From the NCBI RefSeq assembly GCF_001625305.1, contig NW_017804076.1:2093480-2157479 (forward strand): a stretch of DNA of 64,000 nucleotides, given 5' to 3'. The position numbers and the translations under genes are program-made. Positions 1-11,221 of the stretch are shown piece after piece; within the stretch, counting starts at the first letter, position 1; each line of letters begins with the position of its first letter. The DNA is from Branchiostoma belcheri (taxonomy: Eukaryota; Chordata; Leptocardii; Amphioxiformes; Branchiostomatidae). The notes below the pieces were generated by a model, which was given only the letters and a program-made list of their open reading frames with translations, made no database searches and had not been told where the DNA came from.

Positions 1-290
1 TAACAACCAAGATGTAGCTTGCTTTAGTTGGGTTTAAAATTTAGGTCTTCCTCGAAGACCACTTCTCTATAGGAGGTACAGTGCTACCTTCCCATTCCTT
101 GGCTCGACAGAAGAAAAGTAGGAGAAATCATCATAGCGACTCGTTGTCATTAGCCCTCAGTAGTTCAAAATCTTACTTTTAGACGTACGTTCTAACTAAT
201 CATTGCGTAAACAGAATAGTGCAAAATTGTCAAATACGTGCAAAAAAGTGACCGCCTGCATCAGAGAAATTTAGATATAGAGAGTGTTAG
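1..290 (+). other. 3' flank of an upstream LRR-receptor gene copy
   Basis: This stretch is nearly identical, with only a handful of differences, to 10103-10372, which lies just downstream of LRR copy B. The match runs from the AACAACCAAGATGTAGCTTG block to the CATCAGAGAAATTTA block. I infer that a further B-like gene copy ends just left of the window. No coding sequence is visible here. Confidence 0.75.
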
Positions 291-394
291 ACTATAGAAA
301 GTTGTTTCTAAACATGTTATTAAGTAGGCCTCAGAATTCTTCACATGATCCATGAAGAAAGCAAAAATTCATCCAAGTTGTGAACCATTGTCTC

Positions 395-2560
395 ACCTGT
401 ACACTGTCAGATTCTTCACACTGTCTTGAAGTCAACTTGCTGAATCTGTCTGGTCTGGTCTGGTCTGGTCTGGTCTGGTCTGGACAGGAGTCACCCATTA
501 TCACATGTCTCTCAGGACAGCTGACCCTCAGGACACACCTTTTAAACAATATGAAATGATGATTAGTGTGATGCAAAAAACACTGAATTCACTGTTAAAG
601 GATTTTTTCTGTGAAGTGCAAAACTTAAGTGAAGACAGTTGCAGAGTGTAACTGAGTAGAACCATATGAATTTTGTAAAGCATCATCTCACCTGTTGATA
701 CTGTCATCTTGCTCTTGGATCTTCAAATCACCAGGTCTGGTCTGGTCCAATATTCTCTTGTCAGGTTCAGACAGGAGTCACCATCAGTCAGCTGTCACCT
801 AACTATACAACATTATATGTTACATACTTGTCTCACATAATATCATTTAAGTAAATAGTAGATAAAATGCAGATTTTAGCTCTTTCTCACCTGATATTCA
901 TCTTGGGTCTTCAAAACAGGTCCAGTCTGGTTCAATCTTCTCTTGTCAGGTTCAGACAGGAGTCACCATCAGTCAGCAGCCACCTATGCTAATTATCAAC
1001 ATTATATGTTACATATTTGCTCAAAAACACACCAGGTAAATGTTAAGTAAATTGCAGAATTTAGATTTTTCTCACCTGATATTCCTTTGGAATCTTCAGA
1101 TCATCAGAATCACCAGGTCTGGTCTGGTCCAATCTTCTCTTGTCAGCTTTAGACAAGAGTCATCACTACTGCATCAGTCAGCAGACACCTAACTATACAG
1201 ACATTAGAAGTTACACACTTGTCTCAAATAACACCAAGTAAATGGTAGGTAAAATACAGAAATCAGATTTTTCTCACCTAATATTCTTCTGGGGTCTTCA
1301 AAACAGGTCTGGTGTAGTCCAGTCTTCTCTTGTCAGGTTCAGACAGCAGGAGTCATCATCAGTCAGCAGCCACCTAACTATACAGCATTATGAGTTACGC
1401 ACTTGTCTAAAATAACACCAAGTAAATGGTAGGTGAAATACAGAATTCAGATATTTCTCACCTGATATTCCTCAGGAGTCTTCAAATCACCAGGTCTGGT
1501 CTGGTCCAATCTTCTCTTGTCAGGTTCAGATGAGAGTCCTCACTACTGCATCAGTCAGCAGCCACCTAACTATACAGACATTAGATGTTACACACTTGTC
1601 TCAAATAATACCAAGTAAATGGTCACAAGGTAAAATACAGAAATAAGATTTCTCACCTGATACGTCTCTTGTGTCTTCAGATCACCAGGTCTGGTCCAAT
1701 CTTCTCTGGTCAGGTTCAGACAGGAGTCACCATCAGTCAGTCAGTCAGCAGTCACCTAACTATGCAACATTGTACAAGTAAGTTACACACTTGTCTCTTA
1801 TAACACCATGTAATTCTGATAGGGTTATTACAGTATTCAGATTTTCTCGACGTGTATTCCTCAGCCGTCTTCAAATCGCCAGGTCTGGTCTGGTCCAATC
1901 TGGTGTTGTCTGGTTCAGACAAGAATCATCACTACTATCAGCAGCCACCTAACAACATTCTTCAAATAACACAGAGTATTGGTAGGTAAAATGAAGACAC
2001 ATTTTCTCACCTGCCTGATACTCTTGTGTCCGTGCCTCAGCCATCACAACTGTTTACATCACCAGGTCTGGTCTGGTCATATCTTTCCTTGTCATGTCTG
2101 AGTCTTCACTACTGCATCAGTCAGCAGCCACCTAACTATACAACATTATAAGTCACACACTTGTCTCAAATGACACCATTTAAATTGTAGGTAAAATACA
2201 GAATATTCAGATTTCACCTGATATTCATCTGGGGTTGCAAATCACCAGGTCTGGTCTGGTCCAAGACTCTCTTGCCAGCTTCAGACAGGAGTCCTCACTA
2301 GATCTCACTACTGCATCAGTCAGCAGCCACCTAACTATACAGACATAAGAAGTTACACACTTGTCTCAAATAACACCAAGTAAATGGTAAGTAAAATACA
2401 GGAATCAGATTTTTCTCACCTGATATCTGGTGTCTTCAAATCAACAGGTCTGGTCTGGTATGGTCTAGTCCAATCTTCTCTTGTCAGCTTTAGACAGGAG
2501 TCTTCACTACAGAATCAGTCTGCAGCCACCTAACTATACAACCTTGTAAGTTACACACAG
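395..2560. repeat. ~190-bp-period tandem satellite, about 11 units
   Basis: A core reading CACCAGGTCTGGTCTGGTCC recurs near 732, 917, 1111, 1303, 1489, 1683, 1879, 2061, 2245 and 2443, with a diverged first unit at about 448. Spacing is mostly 182-198 bp. Each unit continues with a CTTCTCTTGTCAGGTTCAGA block, a CATCAGTCAGCAGCCACCTA block and a CTCACCTGATATTC block. Read on the minus strand, most units carry a perfect 5' splice donor (CAG|GTGAGA) after an exon-like piece. Reading frames are broken in units 4 and 6 and unit 7 has lost the donor, so I treat this as a satellite and not as coding exons. Confidence 0.85.
449..483. repeat. (TCTGG)7 microsatellite
   Basis: Seven uninterrupted pentamers sit inside the first, diverged unit of the satellite. 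They appear to be an expansion of the GGTCTGGTCT core found in the other units. Confidence 0.95.
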
Positions 2561-2580
2561 AAACAGTTAGCTGATCCTAA

Positions 2581-3920
2581 GTACACAAAACACTGAACAA
2601 ATAAAAGAACTACATTTGATCTTCTGTTGTCTAGGCAAGTTATGCCATTCCAAAAGAGCTATGATTCAAGTTTATGTTTAATAACAATTCTTAAGAATTG
2701 ACCTCGACAACACCTCGACAAAAACTGTACCTGGTAAAACCTAGATAACAATTACTAAAAAATAAACCACTTGAACTGAAGGTACATGCACACGTGCACA
2801 TTCCAAAAGTGTTTTTGAACTACGTTCATATAGAGAATAGTTTATAGCAGCGTATTTGTTTTACAAATATGAACTATAAAAGTTATCTATTGATAAATGA
2901 GACATACATTCAATACACTACAAATGCAAAATATTCAAGAAAACGCGGCGAAATTGACTCAAATAAAGAAACTGTCTGAATTGTTCGGATTGGATGTTAC
3001 AGAACTACACCATTTCTTACGGATATAACTTGTTGAATATGGCATGTCCGAACTAGTTGCTATGAAATAATGGCAGACAATTTGTGGTCTACCTGTACAA
3101 AAAGTGAAGTCGTGCGCGTCTCCAACCCACGCAGTTCTCACCAACTATCTCTCCATTTTGTTCTCTTGTACAAAATTCACCAGGTCAGGAAATCCGCAGT
3201 TTCTCCTCAAAACACCACGAGAACGGCAATAAATCTATCTCAAAGACGTCCCATCGTTCTACTGCGCAGTTTAGAAAGACATTCTACCGACAAAAACTCG
3301 AAAAACTACATGAAAAGTTGCAAAAAAAATTACATCTCAGAGGGTTCCCGTTCTACAAAGCGCCATTCTGCTCGGACCATGCCAAACGTGTTCCTACACA
3401 GGTGGTCAAAATGGCGGGTAACTACTTGAAGAAGCTGCTAATCTAATTATTAACACAATTTCATTAATAAAAATCATTAAAAACGATTAATGAAACGACA
3501 GTGTCGAAACGATATGATGGCTGCAATGTGTTCAGTCATGGAGCTTAAAACACCTTCGTCCATCCAGTCAACACGTTTTAAACCTTTAAGTTGACCCTCA
3601 TATCCCAATTTTCTCGCCTTATGAAAATATAATCCCTGGCGATCGAAATTATTTTTCCCCAACACGATGCATGTTTTACTGCTATCATAACTTCAGCCGT
3701 ATGGTGGCGCATTTTTCAGTCTAGTTGTACTGATACATGAACTAATTTCGATGGGAAAACATATTAACGTTACCTGTTTTCATTGCATTTTTTTCCCAAT
3801 TTATGGCACATTTTTTCTCATTTTGCAGCTTCTTTGCAGGATTTACAATATAGTCAAAATAAATAGTCGCGATATCATTTGTGAGCCTCACCCCATGAAA
3901 AGATTTCAGGGAAAGGCCAT
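2581..3920. other. Intergenic DNA upstream of LRR copy A, no recognised gene
   Basis: Only short ORFs are present. The longest runs on the + strand at 3070-3429 and is rich in Ser, Arg and Lys with no recognised family. From about 3880 the sequence aligns with the promoter-proximal DNA of copies B and C. Around 3781-3860 there is a loose resemblance to the interior of the MITE at 63432-63822, too weak to call. Confidence 0.5.
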
Positions 3921-3924
3921 CCTG

Positions 3925-4082
3925 TATGAATATTGAGGTGACGTTGACGTCACGGCCATGATGAGTCGGACGCTGTTCTATTCTGCACGTCACTAGTCTT
4001 CTCTCCGTACCTCCACGTATTCAGCAGGAATTTCGCACAGGAGAAGATCCAAACAGATCATTACGAGACAAGACTATAAGTG
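3925..4082 (+). promoter_or_regulatory. CRE promoter and noncoding exon 1, LRR copy A
   Basis: A full palindromic CRE (TGACGTCA) lies at 3945-3952 and is followed by CGGCCATGATGAGTCGG. The same block occurs upstream of copies B and C, each time shortly downstream of a TGAATATTGAG element. Exon 1 ends at the donor GTG|GTGAGTAT (intron from 4083). The matching acceptor is TTTCCTTTCAG, ending at 4596. The ATG in this exon is not followed by a conserved frame in the three copies, and in copy A it stops quickly, so the exon is best read as 5' UTR. The exact transcription start is not determined. Confidence 0.7.
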
Positions 4083-5009
4083 GTGAGTATATGTCTATAT
4101 CTATCCTCCGGAAAGACGTTAGCTATTTTAAAAATATACTGTATTTTGTAGACTTAAATCTAAAACAATGCTTCTGTGCCTTACATGGTTTTAGACCGTA
4201 ATATATCAACCATTCTTGCAATTGTCGATTGCACAAAATGCTTTTTGTCGTGTTTTCAAAAAGTCTTACGATGATTCTTCAAGAATAATGTTAAGTCCGC
4301 ATCTCAAGGACAGGTCTCTCCCAAATCCCAATAGTAAATTTGGTGCATGGTTACTTAAGCTTCATCTTTACCATGATATTGATCCTACCAAAGACATCAT
4401 ATAGGACCATACATACCAGACGGTCCACTCAACTCCGTCACTTTCTTGTCTTTCTTTTTGTATTTTCTTTTTTCATGTAAATTGTATGCGTTTCAGTTGC
4501 TTCCGACTGAAAGTACGGTTTTAGTGTGATGAAATATATTGAAGTACGAGCTAGAACAATGAAATGACTGTCCCCTGTCTTGTTGTTTCCTTTCAGAAAT
4601 ATTCGGGCTTAAAACTAAATTAGTCGTCAATGTACCGTCTGTCTGCTAGAGTGTCCGACTCCCAGGTCCTCGATATACGCATCTGTACAACATACTGTTA
4701 GGCAATTCTGACAACTAGGGCACCGTTAACTTTGGAATTGGTGGACTAAGACACTACAGGCCATTGAGGGTCAGCCAAACACACTTTTGTCTATCAGAAT
4801 CCAGCCCAAAATATAGAGGGCGCCCGCTAGGACTAACCCACCGTTGTTGAAACGCTTGTATCTGACAGTGAAAAGACAGGCTCTGTATCTGATCTAGTGG
4901 TGGTAGAAGCTGGGGGAAAAAAGAAGTATTTTGAAACCATCGCACCAGAACATCAGGTGTTGACCAGAAAAATTGGCCGCCATCGCAGAAGGAAAGTAAC
5001 TCTGCTGTC

Positions 5010-6145
5010 ATGAATAGATTCCTGATCACGGCTCTGCTCTTGTTTGTCGCTGCAAAGTCAGGTCTTTGCATGAGTTACGAGTGCGTCATCTTTTCCAAGT
5101 ACGTTCATTACATCAGCTTACACTGTGAAGGTCTTAATATCACTCACATCCCTGTAACGACCCACTCGAATCTAGTTATTGAATACCATTTGCAAAATAA
5201 CCTGATACAAGCTATCGAGAAATTTCCGCCGATGGCCACACTGCAATTCTTAAATCTTTCTCATAATGTCATCAGTAACTTGTCGTGGGAGTCGATGGGC
5301 AGTTTTCCAGACTTACTGCGACTTGATTTATCGTACAACCGCCTAACTTACGTGGACATGTCGGCTAGAAAGTCACTTGCAAAGACTTTGATTCTCTTCA
5401 AAGTGAGCAACAACAACTTGGAAACTTTTTCAGAGGAAAATCTCGGCATTTTCCCGAGCGACTTCGATTCAGCCACCAGCACATATAAGCCATATGTCGA
5501 GGGAAACCCTCTGCGCTGTGACTGTAGGTTGTTCTGGCTGCAAAAACTGACCCAGGCAAACGAGAAATGCCAGCTCTCCAGTAGAGACCATGTCATGGCC
5601 TGTAAAGAATACCATCAGCACCCGTTGTACCTGAGCCTCCTCAAAGGACCCCCTGGCTTCAAATGTCACTCCCCAGAAAACATGCGCGGTATGCCGTTAT
5701 TCAAAGTCGATCTTTCTAAATGTGACGTGCCCACGGTGACGTGCCGCACTCTGTGGTCACTACAGCAAAGATACTTTCAAAGCCTGTCTTTGTGACAAAT
5801 CCCCCCGCACCACCAACCACTGAGGTGACTGACTACACCACCACCAGTACACCAGTGATACTCTCGAACAATACCCCGAGTATCCCTGTTGTACATGTTT
5901 ACGTCCTCGATACTGACATTGACAAGGCATGGTACAACGTCAGCCTACCAACCCTTCTTAAAGTCTTAGGTTCGGTTGCAGCCGGTGTGGTGTTTATACC
6001 TCTGGCTGTCGTGTTGAAGAGAAAATGTCGCGTCAGCAGGAGATCCGGAGAGGCCTCTCCTCCTCCTCCTGTTCTCATCCCGCTCCCTCCGATCCAAAAC
6101 TCGCTGCAGGGCGGGAACAACAGCGGCGACACAGACCAGAACTAG
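5010..6145 (+). pseudogene. LRR transmembrane receptor, copy A (frameshifted and truncated)
   Basis: Exon 2 starts at 4597, with an AG acceptor after a pyrimidine tract, and the ATG is at 5010. The first 240 or so residues match copy C almost exactly: signal peptide, LRRs, and an LRRCT beginning NPLRCDCRLFWL. After the DLSKCDVP segment, a 14-bp near-tandem duplication (GTGACGTGCCCACG followed by GTGACGTGCCGCAC, near 5725-5752) shifts the frame, and the ORF ends at 5795 after 261 residues. The stalk, TM segment and Pro-rich tail stay open in another frame (about 5741-6145). That frame then meets a TAG before the position of the YATI motif seen in B and C. Two independent lesions argue for a pseudogene. 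The upstream part could still yield a secreted LRR ectodomain. Promoter, exon 1 and splice sites look intact. Confidence 0.85.
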
Positions 6146-6207
6146 GGGAACATATACCAGTATGACGACTGAGGGTGTGAGTTGGTCGGTGTGCGAGTGT
6201 TGGTGGT

Positions 6208-6249
<42 letters not shown>

Positions 6250-7764
6250 CCTTTATTACTTTCTCTCTTTCTGTCCCCCTCTTTCTCTCGGTCCCTCTCT
6301 CTTCCTCTCTCCCTCTCTCTTCCTCTTTGTCTTTCTGCCCCCTCTCTCTTGAAGGATAGAACTTGGGTTAATAAGCAAGAAGTAGCTTGGTTTAGAATGG
6401 TCAAAAAAATGAATTCATTTTCCAAGACCGCTTCTCCATTGTAGGATATAGTGTCACCTTCTCAATTTTAGTCAATATCGGCGTGATAGAAGAAAAGTAG
6501 GAACAGTCATCAAACAGAATACGTCGGAGAACATCAGCCATCAGTAGTTCATAATCTCCATCGACATATGTTTTAACTAAACCTGCAGAAAATTGCGGCA
6601 TTGCCATCAACGTGCGCGGTCAGGACAAACAAGAGACATGACGGTCTCTGGCAACAGATGTAGCACAAAAATTGAACCAGAAAGTTTTCATGATAGAAGA
6701 AAAGTAGGAGGAAATCGTCATAGCGAGTACGTGACGGAACGCATTTTCACGAGCCATACAGATGAGAACTATCAGCAGAAAATTTTAATGGATGTGCATG
6801 TAACGTTACTAGTATCCTTCTAAATCTCTCATTTCCAATGCTCTATAAGTACATGTAGTATTACTGTAATGCACTCAGTTACAAAGTCTACCTGTATTTC
6901 TTTTTATGTCGATGCCATAATTTTGGTCGTCTATTTGTTTAAGGCCATGCTTTATTGTAAGGTGACTGGATCATAGTACCATCATAATTAACGATAATTT
7001 GCAATGTTTGGTACAAACATTTCTTTAGTGAAAATGCTTCACCCAAGAGAATACTTAGTCAAAAATCTGAAACTCACGTTTGAGACATCTCGTTTTCTTG
7101 GAAGGTTTGAATGTTAATTTGTGGACGCTGTCTCGTGTGACAGGAACAAACAACAGGACGTGTGTTCACGTACTTCACTCCTCAACTCCAGACAAATCAT
7201 TGTACAATGAATACATTTAAGTGTTGATCTTTGCGAGCAGGATGCCCCCTCCCCCCTGCTATGGGAAGGTTGATCATCAAAAGTTATTGTAGACTCATTT
7301 CTCGTGAACAAAATAAAACGTGACGAAACTTTGAAATTGTCTTTCATTGATTGATTTTTTTTCTCGTTTCATATTCAATATTTATGCCGTTTTTCATTAA
7401 TTATGTCTACGGTTGATTAGTGTAGAAATTTAATGAAACCTTTTATTAAACACACCGCGTATATTCAGTACTCAGATGATAACTGCTGCTGCATTGTAAC
7501 AAGTCGTTCTGTGTAATTAAGTCCCCAATAATGCCAAAATTAAACGCACGCACGCAAAAAAAGACGAAATTTATAAGAAAAATTGAACGCAAAAAAAGCA
7601 GATACTCAATAGCTATCCGCTTTGCTGGCGCTATGGGGCTCCTTATTTTATATCAAAGGTTATAGTTACTCCCGCTTGTCAAACACCCATTTCAAGTTTT
7701 CCAATTTGGAGAGACTCGCTCGCCTCATGTGAAGATTACTAGGAAAGGTCATCCTCAGTGTGAA
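6146..7764. other. Intergenic DNA between LRR copies A and B
   Basis: It begins with a CT microsatellite, then a 3' flank block (about 6353-6620) that is a diverged version of 1-290 and 10090-10370. The segment around 6960-7340 is similar to 10500-10870 downstream of copy B; both include the CACCCAAGAGAATACTT block. The short ORFs show no family. This is the spacer of the tandem unit. Confidence 0.7.
6209..6246. repeat. (CT)n microsatellite
   Basis: A pure CT run of about 38 bp lies just after the copy A stop codon, followed by degenerate CT-rich DNA to about 6350. A similar tract follows copy B but not copy C. Confidence 0.95.
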
Positions 7765-7920
7765 TATTGAGACCATCACATTGACGTCACGGCCATGATG
7801 AGTCGGACGCTGTTCCGAACCGTCCCCAGCAGCAGTCTTCTGTCCGTACATCCGAACATTCAGCACGTATTTCGCACGGGCGAGGACCCGAGCAGATCAC
7901 AACTAGAATCTCTTTAAGTG
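7765..7920 (+). promoter_or_regulatory. CRE promoter and noncoding exon 1, LRR copy B
   Basis: The palindromic CRE is at 7782-7789, flanked by TGAATATTGAG upstream and CGGCCATGATGAGTCGG downstream, as in copies A and C. Exon 1 ends at AAGTG|GTGAGTAT (7920|7921). The intron runs to the acceptor CTTGTTTCCTTTCAG ending at 8505, so exon 2 starts at 8506 with a 5' UTR of about 280 bp. Conservation of the CRE across three diverged promoters suggests CREB/ATF-type control; this is inferred from the motif only. Confidence 0.72.
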
Positions 7921-8784
7921 GTGAGTATATCTCTATGCTCCGGGAAAACGTTAGATATCTTGTAGAATTGAACCTAAAACGACGATTTAAACTATATATC
8001 AGTGATCCTTTCAGTTGTGCAATGAACGGAACTCTAGCTTTATGTCGTGTTTTCAAAAAGCCTTACGATGATGATTTCTTTTAATCTGGTAATGCTGATG
8101 TTTAGTCTGCATCTCATTTAAGAAGACAATCAATCAATCAATCAACCATTTCCTTCCTAAACGTCTAGAATATGAACATCATCGTGAACCAAGTTCAGAC
8201 AGACATTAAAAAATGTAACGGCCTTGTCACTTCCTTCCTCATTTTACGTGAATTGTATGCGCTTCAGTTTCTGATATTTACGTACGGGATACATTTACGT
8301 ACGAGCTGGAACAAGAAAATCATTGTGCCCTATCTTTGTTTCCTTTCACCTTGTCACATCCTTCTGGAAACTGCTTCATTTTATGGGAATTGTATGCGCT
8401 TCAGATTCTGACTATCGGCCGACAATGAAGTTTTAATGTGACAAGATACATTTACGAACGAGCTGCAACAAGGAAATGATTGTTCCCTATCTTGTTTCCT
8501 TTCAGAAACATCGTTGTTCGGGCATGAAACTAAATCAGTCGTCAATGTACGCGCCTACCTTCTAGCGTGCCTGACTCCCAGGTCCTCACGTATTGATTAC
8601 AAATAAGGCACTGCTGGAAATTGCGGGCTAAAACACTTGTCTTTTCCACTACAGGCCTTTGGGGGTCGGCCAAGAATTAAGCCCAAGATATAGAGGGCGC
8701 CCGCTAGAACCAGAACGTCAGGTATTGGCAGTTTAGGAAACCAGAAAGATTTGACATCGCAGTAGGAAAGTAAACTCTGCTATC

Positions 8785-9888
8785 ATGAATAGATTCCTGC
8801 TCACGGCTCTGATGTTGTTGGTCTCTGCAAAGTCAGGTCTTTGCAAGACTTACACATGCAAATTGTTACCAATACCAAGGTTCATTCATTATGACAGCTT
8901 ACACTGTGAAGGTCTTAACATCACTCAATTCCCTGTAATGGCCCGTTCGAATCCGGTTATGGAATACCATTTGCAAAATAATCTAATACAAGCTATCGAG
9001 GAATTTCCGCCGATGGTCAGCCTGCAATTATTAAATCTTTCTCATAATGTCATCAGTAACTTGTCGTGGGAGTCGATGGGCAATTTTCCAAACTTACTGC
9101 GACTTGATTTATCGTACAACCGCCTAACTTACGTGGACATGTCGGCTAGAACATCACTGATTCTCTTCAAAGTGAGCTACAACAACTTGGAAACCTTTTC
9201 AGAGGAAAATCTCGGCATTTTTTCGAGACCGGGCGTCGATTCAGCCGACGGCACATATAAGCCATATGTCGAGGGAAACCCGCTGCGCTGTGACTGTAGA
9301 TTGTTCTGGCTGCAAAAACTGACCCAGGCAAGTATGAAATGCGGTACCGGCAGCACACACCATAACATGCCCTGTGACACAGCATACCGACATCACCCGT
9401 TGTACCTGAGCCTCACCAAAGGACCCTCTGGTTTCACATGTCACTCTCCAGAAAACGTGAGGGGTAAGCCGTTATTCAAAGTCGATCTTTCTGCATGTGA
9501 CGTACCACACTCTGTCACTACGGCAAAGATACTTCCAAAGTCTGTCTTTGCGGCAGCCCCACCAACCACCGACCACACCACCCACGCAGTGACACTCTCG
9601 AAGAAAACCCGTATCCACGTACATGTTTACGTCCTCGATACTGACAAGCCGTGGTACAACGTCAGCCTACCAACCCTTCTTAAAGTCGTAGGTTCCGTTG
9701 CAGCCGCTGTGGTGTTTATACCTCTGGCTGTCGTGTTGAAGAGAAAATGTCGCGTCAGGAGATCCGGAGAAGCCTCTTCTCCTCCTCCTGTTCTCATCCA
9801 GCTGCCTCCCATCTCAAACTCCTTGTATGGCGGCGGCAACAACAGCAGCGATACGGGCGAGACCTACGCGACCATAGACGACGACTGA
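8785..9888 (+). CDS. LRR type I transmembrane receptor, copy B
   Basis: The protein has 367 residues in a single coding exon. Residues 1-20 are a signal peptide ending SAKSGLC. Cys25 and Cys41 form a short LRRNT-like cap. About four LRRs follow (58-146, with LNLSHNVI and LDLSYNRL type consensus strands). The LRRCT spans about 165-238 and starts NPLRCDCRLFWL, with Cys169, 171, 186, 197, 219 and 238. A Thr/Pro stalk (240-295) leads to a TM segment at about 297-318, a basic stop-transfer KRKCRVRR, a Pro-rich SH3-ligand-like stretch (331-342) and a C-terminal ETYATIDDD. N-glycosylation sequons include NIT, NLS twice and NVS. YATI fits YxxI/L, but Glu at -2 is not a canonical ITIM. It is probably a cell-surface recognition receptor with tyrosine signalling; the ligand is unknown. 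It is clearly more diverged from A and C than they are from each other. Family assignment is by architecture only. Confidence 0.9.
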   Translation: MNRFLLTALMLLVSAKSGLCKTYTCKLLPIPRFIHYDSLHCEGLNITQFPVMARSNPVMEYHLQNNLIQAIEEFPPMVSLQLLNLSHNVISNLSWESMGNFPNLLRLDLSYNRLTYVDMSARTSLILFKVSYNNLETFSEENLGIFSRPGVDSADGTYKPYVEGNPLRCDCRLFWLQKLTQASMKCGTGSTHHNMPCDTAYRHHPLYLSLTKGPSGFTCHSPENVRGKPLFKVDLSACDVPHSVTTAKILPKSVFAAAPPTTDHTTHAVTLSKKTRIHVHVYVLDTDKPWYNVSLPTLLKVVGSVAAAVVFIPLAVVLKRKCRVRRSGEASSPPPVLIQLPPISNSLYGGGNNSSDTGETYATIDDD

Positions 9889-9928
9889 GGGTACGAGTTG
9901 GTCAGCGTTGGTGTTGCTTTTCTCACTT

Positions 9929-9932
<4 letters not shown>

Positions 9933-9964
<32 letters not shown>
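9933..9964. repeat. (TC)n microsatellite
   Basis: A pure TC run about 45 bp after the copy B stop, followed by CCTCCTCCTC and then the GT run. Confidence 0.95.
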
Positions 9965-9968
<4 letters not shown>

Positions 9969-9975
9969 CTCCTCC

Positions 9976-9981
<6 letters not shown>

Positions 9982-10031
<50 letters not shown>
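9982..10031. repeat. (GT)n microsatellite
   Basis: About 25 uninterrupted GT dinucleotides, a potential Z-DNA-forming tract, in the presumed 3' UTR or flank of copy B. Confidence 0.95.
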
Positions 10032-10033
<2 letters not shown>

Positions 10034-10959
10034 TATGTGAATGGGTGTGAAAGCTCAAAGGTATTTCCATGCCTGTGCCCTTACGGTGGATAGAACTTGG
10101 GCTAACAACCAAGATGTAGCTTGCTTTAGTTGGGTTTAAAATTTAGGTCTTCCTCGAAGACCACTTCTCTATCGGAGGTACAGTGCTACCTTCCCATTCC
10201 TTGGCTTGACAGAAGAAAAGTAGGAGAAATCATCATAGCGACTCGTTGTCATTAGCCCTCAGTAGTTCAAAATCTTACTTGACCTACGTTCTAACTAATC
10301 ATTGCGTAAACAGAATAGTGCAAAATTGTCAAATACGTGCAAAAAAGTGACCGCCTGCATCAGAGAAATTTAAGCCCCAATTTTTTTCCATGCATTTATG
10401 TCTCTAGATCTGTCATTTGGAATGTACATATAGTAACAATTCATTCAGTCTAACTGTATCTCCTTTTTTGCTGATACCATAAGTGACCTAACATTCTTTT
10501 CATTAATGTCTTCAAGCCATACTTGTATGATGACTGAATCATAGTAATAACATAATTAAGGATAAATTTGAAATTATTGTTACAAATATTCCTCCAATGA
10601 AATTGTTTCACCCAAGAGAATACTTCACGCATTTGAAACTAGGTTTGTTTATTTATCCATTGGTTGAGACATCTCTTTTAGGGGAAGGTTCTTGAATGTC
10701 AATATGTGGATGTTGCCTTGAAATTGTGTGAGAGAAAAGTTGAACCAGTACGTGTGTTCACGTACTTAATTCACTCCTCCACTCCAGACAAATCATTGTA
10801 CAATGAATACATTAAAGTGCCGATCTTTGCGAGCATGATGTTCCTAATATTACTATCACTCTGGGAAGGTTGATCATAAAAAGGGAGGCGCACGGCTGGT
10901 TCTAATTGCCGACCCACCCCAAGGTCTGCCTGAAGGAAATCAGGAAACCACCCCCACCC

Positions 10960-11110
10960 CGCTATTGAAAACAACGGGCTTTTCTCGACCATTCCAATTT
11001 GCCTCATAAATGTAGGGGTGCATCTGAAATATTACATTGACCACGAAAACAGCTACGGTAAAAATAAAAACACGTGCATCATCACGGGCATGCCTACAGT
11101 ATAAAATAAC
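10960..11110 (-). repeat. Dispersed repeat, copy 1 (partner near 42240-42610)
   Basis: The reverse complement aligns with 42260-42420: both contain a GGGCATGCC block, a TGATGCACG block, TCAATGTAATAT, GACGCACCCCTACA or a close variant, and GAGGCAAATTGGAA or a close variant, ending near a run of G. A second fragment of the partner (42570-42620) repeats the GATGATGCACG and TTTTTATTTTTACCGTAGCTG blocks. Likely remains of an unclassified transposon. Boundaries are approximate. Confidence 0.6.
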
Positions 11111-11221
11111 ATGCCGGTTAAACAAAGGGAACCGTGTGTTTTAGCTCAGAATACGAAAAACCGTCAGACCACAATACTAGTGCTCCTGCAAATGACTCCC
11201 TTACCCCACGTGAAGATTTAT

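Larger units (their letters stand above)
9889..11221. other. Intergenic DNA between LRR copies B and C
   Basis: It contains TC and GT microsatellites, the 3' flank block 10103-10372 (near-identical to 1-290), and a segment (about 10500-10870) shared with the spacer after copy A. A dispersed repeat at about 10960-11110 on the minus strand is also found at 42240-42610. No coding sequence is supported. Confidence 0.7.

Noticed and set aside
395..2560. Tandem minus-strand coding exons in the satellite
   Set aside because: Several units have in-frame stops upstream, unit 4 ends in TAG, unit 6 is shifted and unit 7 lacks the donor; acceptors are weak.
3070..3429. 119-codon + strand ORF
   Set aside because: No family, no supporting splice or promoter context, ordinary composition for noncoding DNA here.
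3741..3870. Third copy of MITE family X near LRR copy A
   Set aside because: Only a loose T-rich similarity (CTCATTTTGCA, GATTTACAAT); no TIRs found.
9859..9888. Canonical ITIM in the LRR receptor tail
   Set aside because: YATI fits YxxI, but the -2 residue is Glu in both intact copies instead of I/V/L/S; called ITIM-like only.
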